A DNA stretch of 56,605 nt from JBFWYO01 sp050186335 (GCA_050186335.1 JBFWYO010000018.1:1-56605); one strand, 5' to 3'; counted from the stretch's first letter, positions 31,716-40,304 are shown. Notes: generated by a model not told the origin, from the sequence alone. Program-made: numbers and translations.

Positions 31716-32972
31716 ATGGATAGCTCGAACGTCGAACCCGCCGCCGCCCATGCCTGGCCGAGCGCCGATTCCGCGCGCATCCCGCTGTGGGTCTACAGCG
31801 ACCACGAGAATTACCGGCGCGAGCTGGAGCGCATCTTCTACGGCCCGCACTGGCATTACCTGGGCGTCGAGTGCGAAATCGAGAAGCCGGGCGACTACAA
31901 GCGCACGATGATCGGCGAGCGCTCGGTGCTGATGGTGCGCGACAAGGAAGGCAACATCAACGCGCTGCTCAACAGCTGCGCGCACCGCGGCACCGAAGTG
32001 TGCCAGAAGGCGTTCGGCAACAACGGGCCGACGCTGCGCTGCCCGTATCACCAGTGGAGCTACGATCTTAAGGGCAACCTGACCGGCGTGCCGTTCCGCA
32101 GAGGCGTGAAGGGCCAGGGCGGATTCTCCGAGGATTTCGACCCGGCGCAACTCGGGCTGAAGCGCCTGCGGGTCGAAACGGTGAACGGCGCGGTATTCGC
32201 CACGTTCGATCCCGCGGCGCCGACGCTGGCGGAATATCTCGGCCCGGAAATGCTGCCGTATCTGAAGCGCGTGTTCAACGGCCGCAAGCTGCGCGTCGTC
32301 GGCTATCAGCGCCAGCGGTTGAAGGGCAACTGGAAGCTGTACATGGAGAACATCAAGGATCCGTATCACGCGACCTTGCTGCACGTGTTCCTGATCAGCT
32401 TCGGCATCTACCGCATCGACCAGATCGGCAAGACCACGCAGGACGAAGCCACGGGTGCGCATTGCGTGTTCGCGTCGAGCCGGAACAAGCGCGACGACAC
32501 CAAGGGCGCCGAGGAAATGGCCTCGCTGAAGGCGGACTACGAACTTAAGGACCCCCGCATGGTGGTGCCGGTGAAGGAATTCCCGGACGACATTTCGATC
32601 ATGATCCAGACCCTGTTCCCGGACCTGATCGTGCAGCAGCAGACCAACAGCATTCAGCTGCGCTACATCATCCCGCTCGGGCCGGACGCGTTCGAACTCG
32701 CCTGGACCTATCTGGGCTATGCCGACGACGACGCCGAAATGCAGCTGCGCCGGCTGCGCCAGGCGAACCTGACCGGCCCGTCGGGCTACGTCTCGATCGA
32801 CGACAGCGAAGTCATGGAATTCAGCGGCGCCGGTGTCCGGCCCAACCCGGACGGCGTCGCCGTGGTCGAGCTGGACGGGCGCAGCCCGTGGCCGAGCAAG
32901 GAGCGCCACATGGTGACCGAATCGGCGATTCGCGGCTTCTATCACCATTACAAGAACGTGATGGGCTACTGA
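31716..32972 (+). CDS. Aromatic-ring-hydroxylating dioxygenase, alpha subunit (Rieske)
   Basis: The catalytic subunit, 418 residues. The Rieske 2Fe-2S site is C88-x-H90 and C109-x2-H112 (SCAHRGTEVC and LRCPYHQWSYDLKG). The mononuclear iron site is H218 and H223 in KDPYHATLLHVF, with D215 as the electron-relay Asp and a later Asp (about 363) as third ligand. The NWKLYMENIKDPYHATLLH context is most like anthranilate/salicylate-type oxygenases, so an aromatic carboxylate substrate is suggested, not shown. No ferredoxin or reductase gene lies nearby. The regulator gene follows after one base. Confidence 0.9.
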   Translation: MDSSNVEPAAAHAWPSADSARIPLWVYSDHENYRRELERIFYGPHWHYLGVECEIEKPGDYKRTMIGERSVLMVRDKEGNINALLNSCAHRGTEVCQKAFGNNGPTLRCPYHQWSYDLKGNLTGVPFRRGVKGQGGFSEDFDPAQLGLKRLRVETVNGAVFATFDPAAPTLAEYLGPEMLPYLKRVFNGRKLRVVGYQRQRLKGNWKLYMENIKDPYHATLLHVFLISFGIYRIDQIGKTTQDEATGAHCVFASSRNKRDDTKGAEEMASLKADYELKDPRMVVPVKEFPDDISIMIQTLFPDLIVQQQTNSIQLRYIIPLGPDAFELAWTYLGYADDDAEMQLRRLRQANLTGPSGYVSIDDSEVMEFSGAGVRPNPDGVAVVELDGRSPWPSKERHMVTESAIRGFYHHYKNVMGY

Positions 32973-32973
32973 C

Positions 32974-33675
32974 GTGCGGGACGAAAGTCACTCCGCTGCC
33001 GCCGTGCGGCCGGCGCAGCCGGACTCGGCGCTGAACGCGGCGTATGAGAATATCCGCGCCGACCTGCTGGCCGGCGAGTACGAACCGGGCGCCAAGCTGC
33101 GCATCGAGGAGTTGTGCGCGCGCTACGGCTTCGGCGCCAGCCCGATCCGCGAGGCGCTGTCGCGCATTTCGGCCAGCGGTCTGATCGTCGCCCTGCCGCA
33201 GCGCGGCTATCGCGTGGCCGCGCTCTCGCGCGACGAGTATCGCGAGCTGGTGGATCTGCGGTTGACGCTGGAGCCCGACGCCTTGGCGCGCTCGATCGCC
33301 AACGCCGACATCGATTGGGAAGCGCGCGTTGTGGCCGCGTTCCGCCGCCTGACCCACATGCAGCGCGGCCTCGCGGAAAAGCGGCGCGAGGCGTTCCGCG
33401 ATTGGGCGCGCGAGGATCGCGGCTTTCATACCGCGCTGCTGTCGAATTGCGGTTCGGACTGGCTGCTGCGCCTGTGCGGCGTGGTGTACGACCAGGTCGC
33501 GCGCTACCACCGCGAGCGGATTCTGGACGGCGCGGCGCCGGTGCGGCAGACCGAGAACGAGCATAAGGACCTGCTCGACGCCGCGTTGGCGCGCGACGCG
33601 AAAACCGCAACCGACTTGTTGCGCGCGCACATCCGCAACGTGGCAGCGCGCATCGAAAGCGCGTTGGAGCGCTGA
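32974..33675 (+). CDS. GntR-family regulator, FCD subfamily
   Basis: A 233-residue regulator. The N-terminal winged helix contains IRADLLAGEYEPGAKLRIEE and FGASPIREALSRISASGLIV. The C-terminal FCD ligand domain (about 85-230) has LVDLRLTLEPDALARSI, an RGFHTALLSNCGSDWLL block and ENEHKDLLDAALARDAKTAT, with Asp and His residues placed as for metal-assisted binding of a carboxylate ligand. It starts with GTG one base after the alpha-subunit stop, so it is co-transcribed with the oxygenase and probably controls it through the inverted repeat at 31079-31102. Confidence 0.9.
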   Translation: MRDESHSAAAVRPAQPDSALNAAYENIRADLLAGEYEPGAKLRIEELCARYGFGASPIREALSRISASGLIVALPQRGYRVAALSRDEYRELVDLRLTLEPDALARSIANADIDWEARVVAAFRRLTHMQRGLAEKRREAFRDWAREDRGFHTALLSNCGSDWLLRLCGVVYDQVARYHRERILDGAAPVRQTENEHKDLLDAALARDAKTATDLLRAHIRNVAARIESALER

Positions 33676-33684
33676 GCCCGCCGA

Positions 33685-34725
33685 TCAATTCTCGCGGATG
33701 CGATAACTGAGCTTCTCGGCGATGTACTCGCGATTGGCGATCTGATCCGGCAACTGGCCGGCCAGCACCGCGCGCACGTCCTCGTAAACCTCGATGCGCT
33801 TGCGGTAGTATTGATGATTGGCATCGGCCAGCGCGGTTTCGTCGACCGTGCGGCAATCGATCAGCGTGATCTTGTGCGGCAGGCTGGTCAAGGTGCGCGG
33901 GCCGGTGCTGCCGAGCCGATCGGGATTGCCCTTGGTGACGTCGCTGATCGTCAACGCCCGATCGGTCGCCGAATAATACACGTGCACGGCGGCGCCCATT
34001 TCCGGCAGGCGGCTGAGCTTGTGGTCGAGTTCGAACGTGTCGTTGTCCTCGTCGGCCGCCATCATGAAGATATTCTCGAACACGCGCGGCAGGCTGGCGC
34101 CGCCGCGTTCCTTTATCACCGCCTGGACGGCCTGGCGCAGCACATAGTTGCCCATGCTGTGCGCGACCAGATGAATCTGCCGCCAGCAGAATTTCTTCGG
34201 GCCGATATCGCGGAAATAATCGAGCGCCTTCAGGAACAGCCGGCTGAGCGCAATCCCGGACATCTTGGCGTCGTCGCGGTCGCTGTAATAGGACAGCAGC
34301 GGAATCATCGTGCCATCGGCCGGCCACGAGAACACCACGACTTTCATCGGGCGTTCGTCGGTGCCGTAATTGTGCGCGATCTGCGCCGCGCGCAGCAGCG
34401 AGGTTTCGAAATCGCACGAAAACCCGTGAATGAAGACGATGAGATCGGTTGCCTCGTCCTTCATGTCGGTGCGCAGCTCGTCGAACACGGTGCGGCTGCC
34501 GAGCACCTGCTTGCTTTTGGGTTCGTCGGCCGCGGGAATGTATTCGGGCGCCAGGCGCACCTTGAGCAGTTCGAAATCGCCGTCCGGCGCGGCCGGCGCC
34601 CGCACCTCGGCCCAGCCGAAACGGAGATAATGCGGGCCTTTTTCGTGGAAGCCGCCGCCGAAGACGGGCGATTTGGCGGGGCCCTGCTGGTCGCGGTTGG
34701 TGGCGAAATAGACGGTGATGGTCAT
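33685..34725 (-). CDS. Alpha/beta hydrolase, DUF900 family
   Basis: A 346-residue serine-hydrolase-fold protein. It starts MTITVYFATNRDQQG, the common opening of DUF900 proteins, and has LIVFIHGFSCDFETSLLRAA (oxyanion region) and IHLVAHSMGNYVLRQ with the nucleophile Ser. The Asp is probably in the MMAADEDNDTF block, and a His lies near the C-terminus. No signal peptide is present. It lies opposite to the flanking catabolic and transport genes. An esterase or amidase acting on the imported compound is possible but unproven. AGGAG precedes the ATG at 34725. Confidence 0.82.
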   Translation of the reverse strand: MTITVYFATNRDQQGPAKSPVFGGGFHEKGPHYLRFGWAEVRAPAAPDGDFELLKVRLAPEYIPAADEPKSKQVLGSRTVFDELRTDMKDEATDLIVFIHGFSCDFETSLLRAAQIAHNYGTDERPMKVVVFSWPADGTMIPLLSYYSDRDDAKMSGIALSRLFLKALDYFRDIGPKKFCWRQIHLVAHSMGNYVLRQAVQAVIKERGGASLPRVFENIFMMAADEDNDTFELDHKLSRLPEMGAAVHVYYSATDRALTISDVTKGNPDRLGSTGPRTLTSLPHKITLIDCRTVDETALADANHQYYRKRIEVYEDVRAVLAGQLPDQIANREYIAEKLSYRIREN

Positions 34726-34773
34726 GGCGGGCTCCTTTCTGGCGCGGGCGGGCGCCCGCGTGTTTCGCCGGGT

Positions 34774-34804
34774 TTGACCCCCGACGGCGGTTCCGGGATA
34801 TACT
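34774..34804 (+). promoter_or_regulatory. Possible promoter of the ABC importer operon
   Basis: TTGACC (34774-34779) is followed by GATATACT. With GATATA as -10 the spacer is 17 bp; with TATACT (34799-34804) it is 19 bp. It sits in the 183-base divergent gap before the binding-protein gene. Confidence 0.4.
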
Positions 34805-34908
34805 GACGGCACCGAAACGGTTCGGCCCCTGGCGCCGGACGGCATGGTTCGTGCCGATTCCGCGCCCGCAACGAAAAAGGGCCGATGGCAACTTTTGGGG
34901 AGGACAAC

Positions 34909-36051
34909 GTGAGCAATAGGACGATTTTTGCTGCGCTGATTTCGACCGGGCTGATCGCCGCGGCACCCGCGTTCGCACAAGATACGATCAAGATCCCGAA
35001 CATCATCGAGCTGTCCGGCGCGGGCGCCACGGTCGGCAACAACTGGAAAAACGGCTCGAGCCTGGCGGTTGACGAGATCAACGCCAAGGGCGGCATTCTG
35101 GGCAAGAAGATCGTGCTCGAATTTGTCGACACAGGGTCGGACCCGGGCAAGGCGCGCGCCGCCATTCAACGCGCGCTGGACGCCAAACCGATCGCGATTT
35201 TCGGCCCGATCTATTCAGGTTCGGTTAACGCCACGCTCAAGCTGACCAACGACGCCAAGGTGCCGCAGATCATCGGCGGCGAGGCGGAGAACCTGACGTC
35301 GCAGGGCTCGAAGTATATTTTCCGCACTTCGTTCGGTCAGAACGTCTCGATGCCGAAGATCGCCAATTACTTGCGCGATCAAGTGAAAGTGAAATCGCTG
35401 GCGATCGTTTACGTGAACAACGATTTCGGCAAGGGCGGGCGGAATGCGATCATCAAGGAACTGCAAAGCCGCGGCATCACCGTGGCGGCGGATATTTCCA
35501 CCGAAAGCGGTCAGGCGGATTTCGCGGCCGACGTGATCAAGCTGAAGGGTTCGAACGCCGACGCCGTGTTCGTCTACCTGAACGAAGAGGAAAGCGCGCG
35601 CTTTCTGCGCGAGGCCAAAAAGCAGGGCCTGAATAAGCTTTTGATCGGCGAGACGACGCTGCTGGGCCAGAAGGTCGTCGACCTGGCCGGCGATGCGGCC
35701 AACGGGGTGCGCGGCCATGTCGGCCTGACCGTCGATGCGCCGATCCCGGCGATGCAGGAATTCGGCAAGAAGTTCCAGGCCAAATTCAACTACAAGCCGG
35801 ACCATAACGGCGTGAAGGGCTACATTGCGCCCTACATGATCAAGGCCGCGGCCGAAAAGGCCGGCAAGCTGGACGCCGTGGCGATCGCCGCGGCGCTGCA
35901 CGGGTTGACGATTTCGCCCGACAAGGAACCCGGCATCCTGATCGAAGCCACCTGGGACGATACCGGCGAGATCGACCGCATCAGCTTCCTGGCCGAAGTG
36001 AAGGACGGCAAGCAGGTCATCACGCAGACCTTGCCGAAACTGAAGAAGTAA
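34909..36051 (+). CDS. Branched-chain-type ABC transporter substrate-binding protein
   Basis: A periplasmic type I binding protein (LivJ-like), 380 residues from the GTG at 34909. The signal peptide is MSNRTIFAALISTGLIAAAP ending in AFAQ. The mature part has KIPNIIELSGAGATVGNNW, LAVDEINAKGGILGKKI, IFGPIYSGSVNATLKLTND and SLAIVYVNNDFGKGG, all family features. The GTG is preferred to an ATG 24 bases upstream because GGGGAGGA precedes it by five bases. The ligand cannot be told from sequence; proteins of this family bind amino acids, amides or aromatic acids. It is the first gene of a five-gene importer operon with an AroE-type enzyme at its end. Confidence 0.9.
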   Translation: MSNRTIFAALISTGLIAAAPAFAQDTIKIPNIIELSGAGATVGNNWKNGSSLAVDEINAKGGILGKKIVLEFVDTGSDPGKARAAIQRALDAKPIAIFGPIYSGSVNATLKLTNDAKVPQIIGGEAENLTSQGSKYIFRTSFGQNVSMPKIANYLRDQVKVKSLAIVYVNNDFGKGGRNAIIKELQSRGITVAADISTESGQADFAADVIKLKGSNADAVFVYLNEEESARFLREAKKQGLNKLLIGETTLLGQKVVDLAGDAANGVRGHVGLTVDAPIPAMQEFGKKFQAKFNYKPDHNGVKGYIAPYMIKAAAEKAGKLDAVAIAAALHGLTISPDKEPGILIEATWDDTGEIDRISFLAEVKDGKQVITQTLPKLKK

Positions 36052-36067
36052 CGCGCGGATGCCGGAT

Positions 36068-36096
36068 GCGTCGCGGCGCCGAAATCGCCGCGACGC
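36068..36096 (+). promoter_or_regulatory. Strong stem-loop between binding-protein and permease genes
   Basis: A perfect 11-bp stem (36068-36078 with 36086-36096, 7-base loop) lies in the 54-base gap and ends nine bases before the permease ATG. No T tract follows. Such structures can stabilise upstream mRNA and lower expression downstream, giving more binding protein than permease. It also leaves no visible Shine-Dalgarno sequence for the permease. Confidence 0.7.
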
Positions 36097-36105
36097 CTTC
36101 CCGCG

Positions 36106-36984
36106 ATGACGGATTTTTTCCAGCTGCTGATTGCCGGCCTGGCCACGGGCGCCATTTACGCGCTGGCGGCGATCGGCTTCACCTTGCTGTGGCAAACCTC
36201 GCAGACGATCAATTTCGCGCAGGGCGAATTCGTCATGCTGCCGGCGTTCTTCGCGCTGGTTGCGATGAAGCTGTTCGGCCTGCCGTTCTCGCTTGCCATC
36301 CTGTTCGCGATCGCCATGTCGATGTTCGTGCTCGGCTTGGTGTTCAAGAAGCTGATCGTCGATCCGCTCATTAAACAAGGCGTGCTGCCGCTGGTGATTT
36401 CGACCATCGCCGTGGGAATCCTTCTAAAGGACGGCGTGAAGGAATTTTACAGCGCCGAGGCGCAACCGTTCCCGACCGTCCTGCCCGACCGGCTGTTCGA
36501 TCTGTTCGGCGTGAAGATCTCGCTCGCACAGCTGGGCGTGCTCGTTTTCGCGCTGGCGGCGATCGCGGCGCTGCAGTGGTTTCTGGGCGGCACGCGCACC
36601 GGACGCCAGATGCAGGCCACCGCGCAGAACCCGACGGTAGCGCGCATCCTGGGCGTGCCGGTCGAGCGCATGGTGCTGTACGCGTTCCTGATCAACGCGG
36701 CGCTGGCCGCGATCGCCTCGATCCTGATCTCGCCGATCTACCTGGTCAAATTCACCAACGGCGAAACGCTCGGGCTGCTGGCCTTCGTGGCGGCGATCGT
36801 CGGCGGCTTCAATCAGGTGCGCGGCGCCATCGCCGGCGGCCTGCTGGTCGGCGTGATCGACAATATGGCGGCGGCGTACGTGTCCGCGTCGTACCGCCTC
36901 GCCGTACCGCTGGCGCTGCTGGTGCTCATTATTCTATTCCGGCCGCAAGGCCTGCTCGGCCGCAAATACGAGCGATCGGTATGA
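36106..36984 (+). CDS. Branched-chain-type ABC transporter permease (LivH-like)
   Basis: A 292-residue inner-membrane permease with about eight hydrophobic helices. LivH-type marks are ATGAIYALAAIGFTLLWQTS, QTINFAQGEFVML and the cytoplasmic coupling helix TGRQMQATAQNPTVARILGV. GETLGLLAFVAAIVGGFNQV and IAGGLLVGVIDN follow near the C-terminus. It overlaps the next permease gene by four bases. It pairs with the LivM-like protein to form the membrane channel of the importer. Confidence 0.93.
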   Translation: MTDFFQLLIAGLATGAIYALAAIGFTLLWQTSQTINFAQGEFVMLPAFFALVAMKLFGLPFSLAILFAIAMSMFVLGLVFKKLIVDPLIKQGVLPLVISTIAVGILLKDGVKEFYSAEAQPFPTVLPDRLFDLFGVKISLAQLGVLVFALAAIAALQWFLGGTRTGRQMQATAQNPTVARILGVPVERMVLYAFLINAALAAIASILISPIYLVKFTNGETLGLLAFVAAIVGGFNQVRGAIAGGLLVGVIDNMAAAYVSASYRLAVPLALLVLIILFRPQGLLGRKYERSV

Positions 36985-37943
36985 ACCGCGCCGCGATCTC
37001 TGCGCTATTGATCGCCGGCGCGCTGATTCTCGTTCTGGCGCCGCTCGGGCTGCAGCGCTACGGGATCTATATCCTGAGCCTGTGGCTGGTCACCGCCGTG
37101 GCGGCGCAAGGCGTCAACCTGATCGTCGGCTATGCCGGACAGGAAACCCTCGCGCAGGCGGCGTTCCTCGGCATCGGCGCCTATACCACGGCATTGCTGA
37201 CCAAGGCCGGCGTGCCGTACGGGTTCGCGTTCCTGGCCTCGGGCGCGTTCGCGCTCGCGGTCGGATTCCTGATCGGCTTCCCGGCGCTGCGCGTGCAGAA
37301 GCATTATCTCGCCTTCGTGACCTTGGCGTTCACCGTCGTGGTCTGGCTGTTCATCCGCAACGAGGAATGGCTGACCGGCGGCGTGATGGGCATCCAGGAC
37401 GTGCGCCGGCCGAGCCTGTTCGGCGCGCCATTGAAGACCGCCATTCATTATTACTGGTTCGTGCTCGCGGTCAGCGCGCTGTTGACCTTCGCCATGTGGT
37501 GGCTGGTGCGCTCGCCCTGGGGCCGCGCGTTCACCGCCCTGCGCGAAAACCCGATCCGCGCCGAAAGCCTGGGCATCGGCGTGCGCCGCTATACGCTGAT
37601 CGCGTTCGCGATCGGCTCGGCGTACGGAGGATTTGCCGGCGCCTTGTATGCGCCGCTGGTCGAGTTCATCGACCCGGCGCCGTTCTCGCTCGGCCCGTCG
37701 CTGTTGTTCCTGCTGATGGTCGTGATCGGCGGCTCGGGCTCGTTCATAGGGCCGTTCATCGGCGCGGGCGTGGCGGTCTTGCTGCCCGAATGGCTGCGCT
37801 TTGCCGAAAGCTATTATTTGCTGATCTACGCGCTGCTCGTCATCGTGATGATGGCGTTCTGCCCCTCGGGCATCGTCGGGCTTGTCGAGCGCATCGCCGG
37901 CGCCCTGCGCGGACCGCGCACGACGACGGGAACGACGCCATGA
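36981..37943 (+). CDS. Branched-chain-type ABC transporter permease (LivM-like)
   Basis: A 320-residue permease with about eight to ten hydrophobic segments. LivM marks are AQGVNLIVGYAGQETLAQAA, FLGIGAYTTALL, the coupling helix SPWGRAFTALRENPIRAESL, and VVIGGSGSFIGPFIGAGVAV. The start at 36981 overlaps the LivH-type stop (ATGA); its own stop overlaps the next start in the same way. The coupling implies equal synthesis of the inner-membrane parts. Confidence 0.93.
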   Translation: MNRAAISALLIAGALILVLAPLGLQRYGIYILSLWLVTAVAAQGVNLIVGYAGQETLAQAAFLGIGAYTTALLTKAGVPYGFAFLASGAFALAVGFLIGFPALRVQKHYLAFVTLAFTVVVWLFIRNEEWLTGGVMGIQDVRRPSLFGAPLKTAIHYYWFVLAVSALLTFAMWWLVRSPWGRAFTALRENPIRAESLGIGVRRYTLIAFAIGSAYGGFAGALYAPLVEFIDPAPFSLGPSLLFLLMVVIGGSGSFIGPFIGAGVAVLLPEWLRFAESYYLLIYALLVIVMMAFCPSGIVGLVERIAGALRGPRTTTGTTP

Positions 37944-38683
37944 GCGAAGTTCTCAAAGTGCGCGAACTGAAGAAAAGCTTCGGCGGCGTGCGCGCCGTGG
38001 ACGGCGTGTCGTTCGAAGTGCGCCGGGGCGAGATTCTCGGCCTGATCGGGCCCAACGGATCGGGCAAATCGACGCTGTTCAATTGCATCCTCGGCCAGCT
38101 GGAGCCGAACGCGGGCGAGGTGACCATCGGCGGCGCACGCGTGACCGGCCTGCGCGCTTCGGAACTGAGCCGCCGCGGCGTCGGCCGCACGTTCCAATTG
38201 TTGCAGGTGTTCCCGCAACTGACCGTGCGCGAAAACCTGATTCTGGCCGGGCAGGAGCTGCGCGGCTCGATGCTGAGCCGCCTGTTCGGCCCGCGCGACG
38301 TGGGGCTGACCGCCGAAGCCGACCGCATGATCGAGTTTTTCCGCCTGGGCCATCTGGCGGAAACCAGGGCCGGCGGATTGAGCTATGGCCAGCAGAAGCT
38401 GCTCGATGTCGCCATGGCGTTCATGGCCGGGCCGAAACTGGTGTTGTTGGACGAGCCGGCCGGCGGCGTGAACCTGACCATGCTGGCCGACTTACGCGAA
38501 CGGCTCCAGACCATCAATGCCGAAACCGGCGCCACCTTCGTGATCATCGAGCACAATATGGAATTCGTCATGGCGCTGTGCTCGCGCATTCTGGTGCTGG
38601 CCGAAGGCAGAATCATCGCCGAGGGCACGCCCGACCAGGTGCGCCGCGACCCGAAAGTGATCGAGGCGTATCTTGGCCACTGA
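37940..38683 (+). CDS. Branched-chain-type ABC transporter ATP-binding protein (LivG-like)
   Basis: A 247-residue ATPase. Walker A is GPNGSGKST, the signature is LSYGQQK (LSGGQ variant), Walker B is KLVLLDEPAGGVN, and the H-loop is IIEHNMEFV. The length and the C-terminal EGTPDQVRRDPKVIEAYLGH match LivG proteins. It overlaps LivM by four bases, and its last codons overlap the LivF-like start. Confidence 0.93.
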   Translation: MSEVLKVRELKKSFGGVRAVDGVSFEVRRGEILGLIGPNGSGKSTLFNCILGQLEPNAGEVTIGGARVTGLRASELSRRGVGRTFQLLQVFPQLTVRENLILAGQELRGSMLSRLFGPRDVGLTAEADRMIEFFRLGHLAETRAGGLSYGQQKLLDVAMAFMAGPKLVLLDEPAGGVNLTMLADLRERLQTINAETGATFVIIEHNMEFVMALCSRILVLAEGRIIAEGTPDQVRRDPKVIEAYLGH

Positions 38684-39413
38684 CGATACGATCCTGAAAC
38701 TCGACGGCATCGTCGCCGGCTACGGCAAGATGACGATTTTAAATGGCACCTCGGCGCGCATCCGCCGGGGCGCCTTGACCACCGTGATCGGCCCCAACGG
38801 CGCCGGCAAATCGACCCTGTTCAAGGCCGTGTTCGGGCTGCTGCCGGTGCGCGAGGGTTCGATTGCGCTCGACGGCATGGCGACCGACAAATTCACGCCG
38901 CGCCAGATGCTGGATGCGGGCGTCTGCTACATCCCGCAGGGGCGCAACCTGTTTCCCGAATTGTCGGTGAAGCACAATCTGGAGCTCGGCGGCGTCGCGC
39001 TCGGCAAGGGTGTCGCATTGGAGGCGCGCGTCGACGCGATCATGGACCGCTTCCCGATGCTGCGCGAGAAGGCCAAGGCGCAGGCTTCGACGTTGTCTGG
39101 CGGCCAGCAGAAATTGCTCGAAGTGGCGCGCGGCCTCCTGCTCGATCCCAAGCTCATGCTGATCGACGAGCCGTCGATCGGGCTTTCGCCGCTGATGATC
39201 CAGGAAGTATTCTCGATCCTCAAGCACCTGCGCGCCAAGGGCGTCACCATTCTGCTGATCGAACAGAATGCTAAGCAGGCTTTGGAGCTGTCGGATTTTG
39301 GACTCGTGCTCGAACAGGGCCAGACCCGCATCGAAGACACCGCCGCGAACATCCTGGCCGATCCGCGCATCGGCCAGCTGTTCCTGGGCGGCGGCCTGAA
39401 ACCGGCGGCGTAA
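38673..39413 (+). CDS. Branched-chain-type ABC transporter ATP-binding protein (LivF-like)
   Basis: A 246-residue ATPase. Walker A is GPNGAGKST, followed by the LivF-type GVCYIPQGRNLFPELSVKHN. The signature is LSGGQQKLLEVAR, Walker B is KLMLIDEPSIGLSPLM, and the H-loop region reads LLIEQNAKQALELSD, with Gln in place of the usual His, as is normal in LivF. It begins with TTG and overlaps the previous gene by 11 bases. It completes the importer. The AroE-type gene follows after three bases. Confidence 0.93.
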   Translation: MATDDTILKLDGIVAGYGKMTILNGTSARIRRGALTTVIGPNGAGKSTLFKAVFGLLPVREGSIALDGMATDKFTPRQMLDAGVCYIPQGRNLFPELSVKHNLELGGVALGKGVALEARVDAIMDRFPMLREKAKAQASTLSGGQQKLLEVARGLLLDPKLMLIDEPSIGLSPLMIQEVFSILKHLRAKGVTILLIEQNAKQALELSDFGLVLEQGQTRIEDTAANILADPRIGQLFLGGGLKPAA

Positions 39414-39416
39414 GAC

Positions 39417-40292
39417 ATGACCGCGCCCAAGATCGCCGCGCGTGCCCTGGTCGGCCTGATCGGCGCCAATATCCAGAGTTCGATTTCGCCGCTGCTGCAC
39501 GAGGACGCGTTCGCCGCGCTCGGCGTTCGCGGCCACTACCATCTGATGGATCTGGACTTGCTGCCCGGGCGCAGCTTGCGGGAACTCTTGGACGCGGCCC
39601 GAGCGGCCGGCTTTGCCGGCGTCAACGTGACCTATCCGTGCAAGGAAGCGGTCATTCCGCTGCTCGATGCGGTGAGCGACGAGGCGCGCCAGATCGGCGC
39701 GGTCAACACCGTGACCATCGATCGCGAGCGCCGCACCCACGGCTACAACACCGACCGCATCGGCTTCCGTCGCAGCTTCGAGGACGGGCTCGGCCGCGCC
39801 GCGATCGCCGGCAAGACGGCGATCCTGATCGGCGCCGGCGGGGCCGGGCGGGCGGTGGCGTTCGCCTTGTTCGATCTGGGCGCCGCGCGTGTGCGCATCC
39901 GCGATATCGACACCGCGCGGGCGCACGCGCTGGCGCACGACTTGAATATGCATTTCGGTACAGGACGTGCCGAGGCGATCGACGACGTGACGCGCGCGCT
40001 GCCCGACGCCGCCGGCATCGTCAACGCAACGCCCGTCGGCATGCAGGGCATCGCCGGCCTGCCGGCGCCGACGGACGGCATCGGCGCACAACATTGGGCG
40101 GCCGATGTGATCTACACACCGCTGGAAACGGCGTTCATCGCGCGCGCCGCCGCGCAAGGCGCGCGCACATTGACCGGCGGCGGCATGTGCGTGCACCAGG
40201 CGGTCGAGTCGTTCCGGCTGTTCAGCGGGGCGATGCCGGATGTGGCGCGGATGAAGCGCGTGTTCGAGGCGGCGATCACGGCGCGGGGTTAA
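39417..40292 (+). CDS. Quinate/shikimate dehydrogenase-like protein (AroE family)
   Basis: A 291-residue AroE-family dehydrogenase. The substrate site shows NIQSSISP, catalytic K76 (VTYPCKEAV) and D113 (GYNTDRIGF). The dinucleotide loop is GAGGAGRAV. After it comes IRDIDTARA, an acidic residue where NADP-dependent biosynthetic AroE has the basic NRT motif. That pattern, and the end LTGGGMCVHQAVESF, are like NAD-dependent quinate/shikimate dehydrogenases used in catabolism. It lies three bases after the LivF-like gene, so it belongs to the importer operon. The ligand is probably hydroaromatic, by inference. Confidence 0.8.
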   Translation: MTAPKIAARALVGLIGANIQSSISPLLHEDAFAALGVRGHYHLMDLDLLPGRSLRELLDAARAAGFAGVNVTYPCKEAVIPLLDAVSDEARQIGAVNTVTIDRERRTHGYNTDRIGFRRSFEDGLGRAAIAGKTAILIGAGGAGRAVAFALFDLGAARVRIRDIDTARAHALAHDLNMHFGTGRAEAIDDVTRALPDAAGIVNATPVGMQGIAGLPAPTDGIGAQHWAADVIYTPLETAFIARAAAQGARTLTGGGMCVHQAVESFRLFSGAMPDVARMKRVFEAAITARG

Positions 40293-40304
40293 CGGCCGAG
40301 CCGC

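Noticed and set aside
30894..32948. 684-codon open frame on the - strand
   Set aside because: Antisense to the Rieske oxygenase genes and the end of crcB, all of which carry intact motifs.
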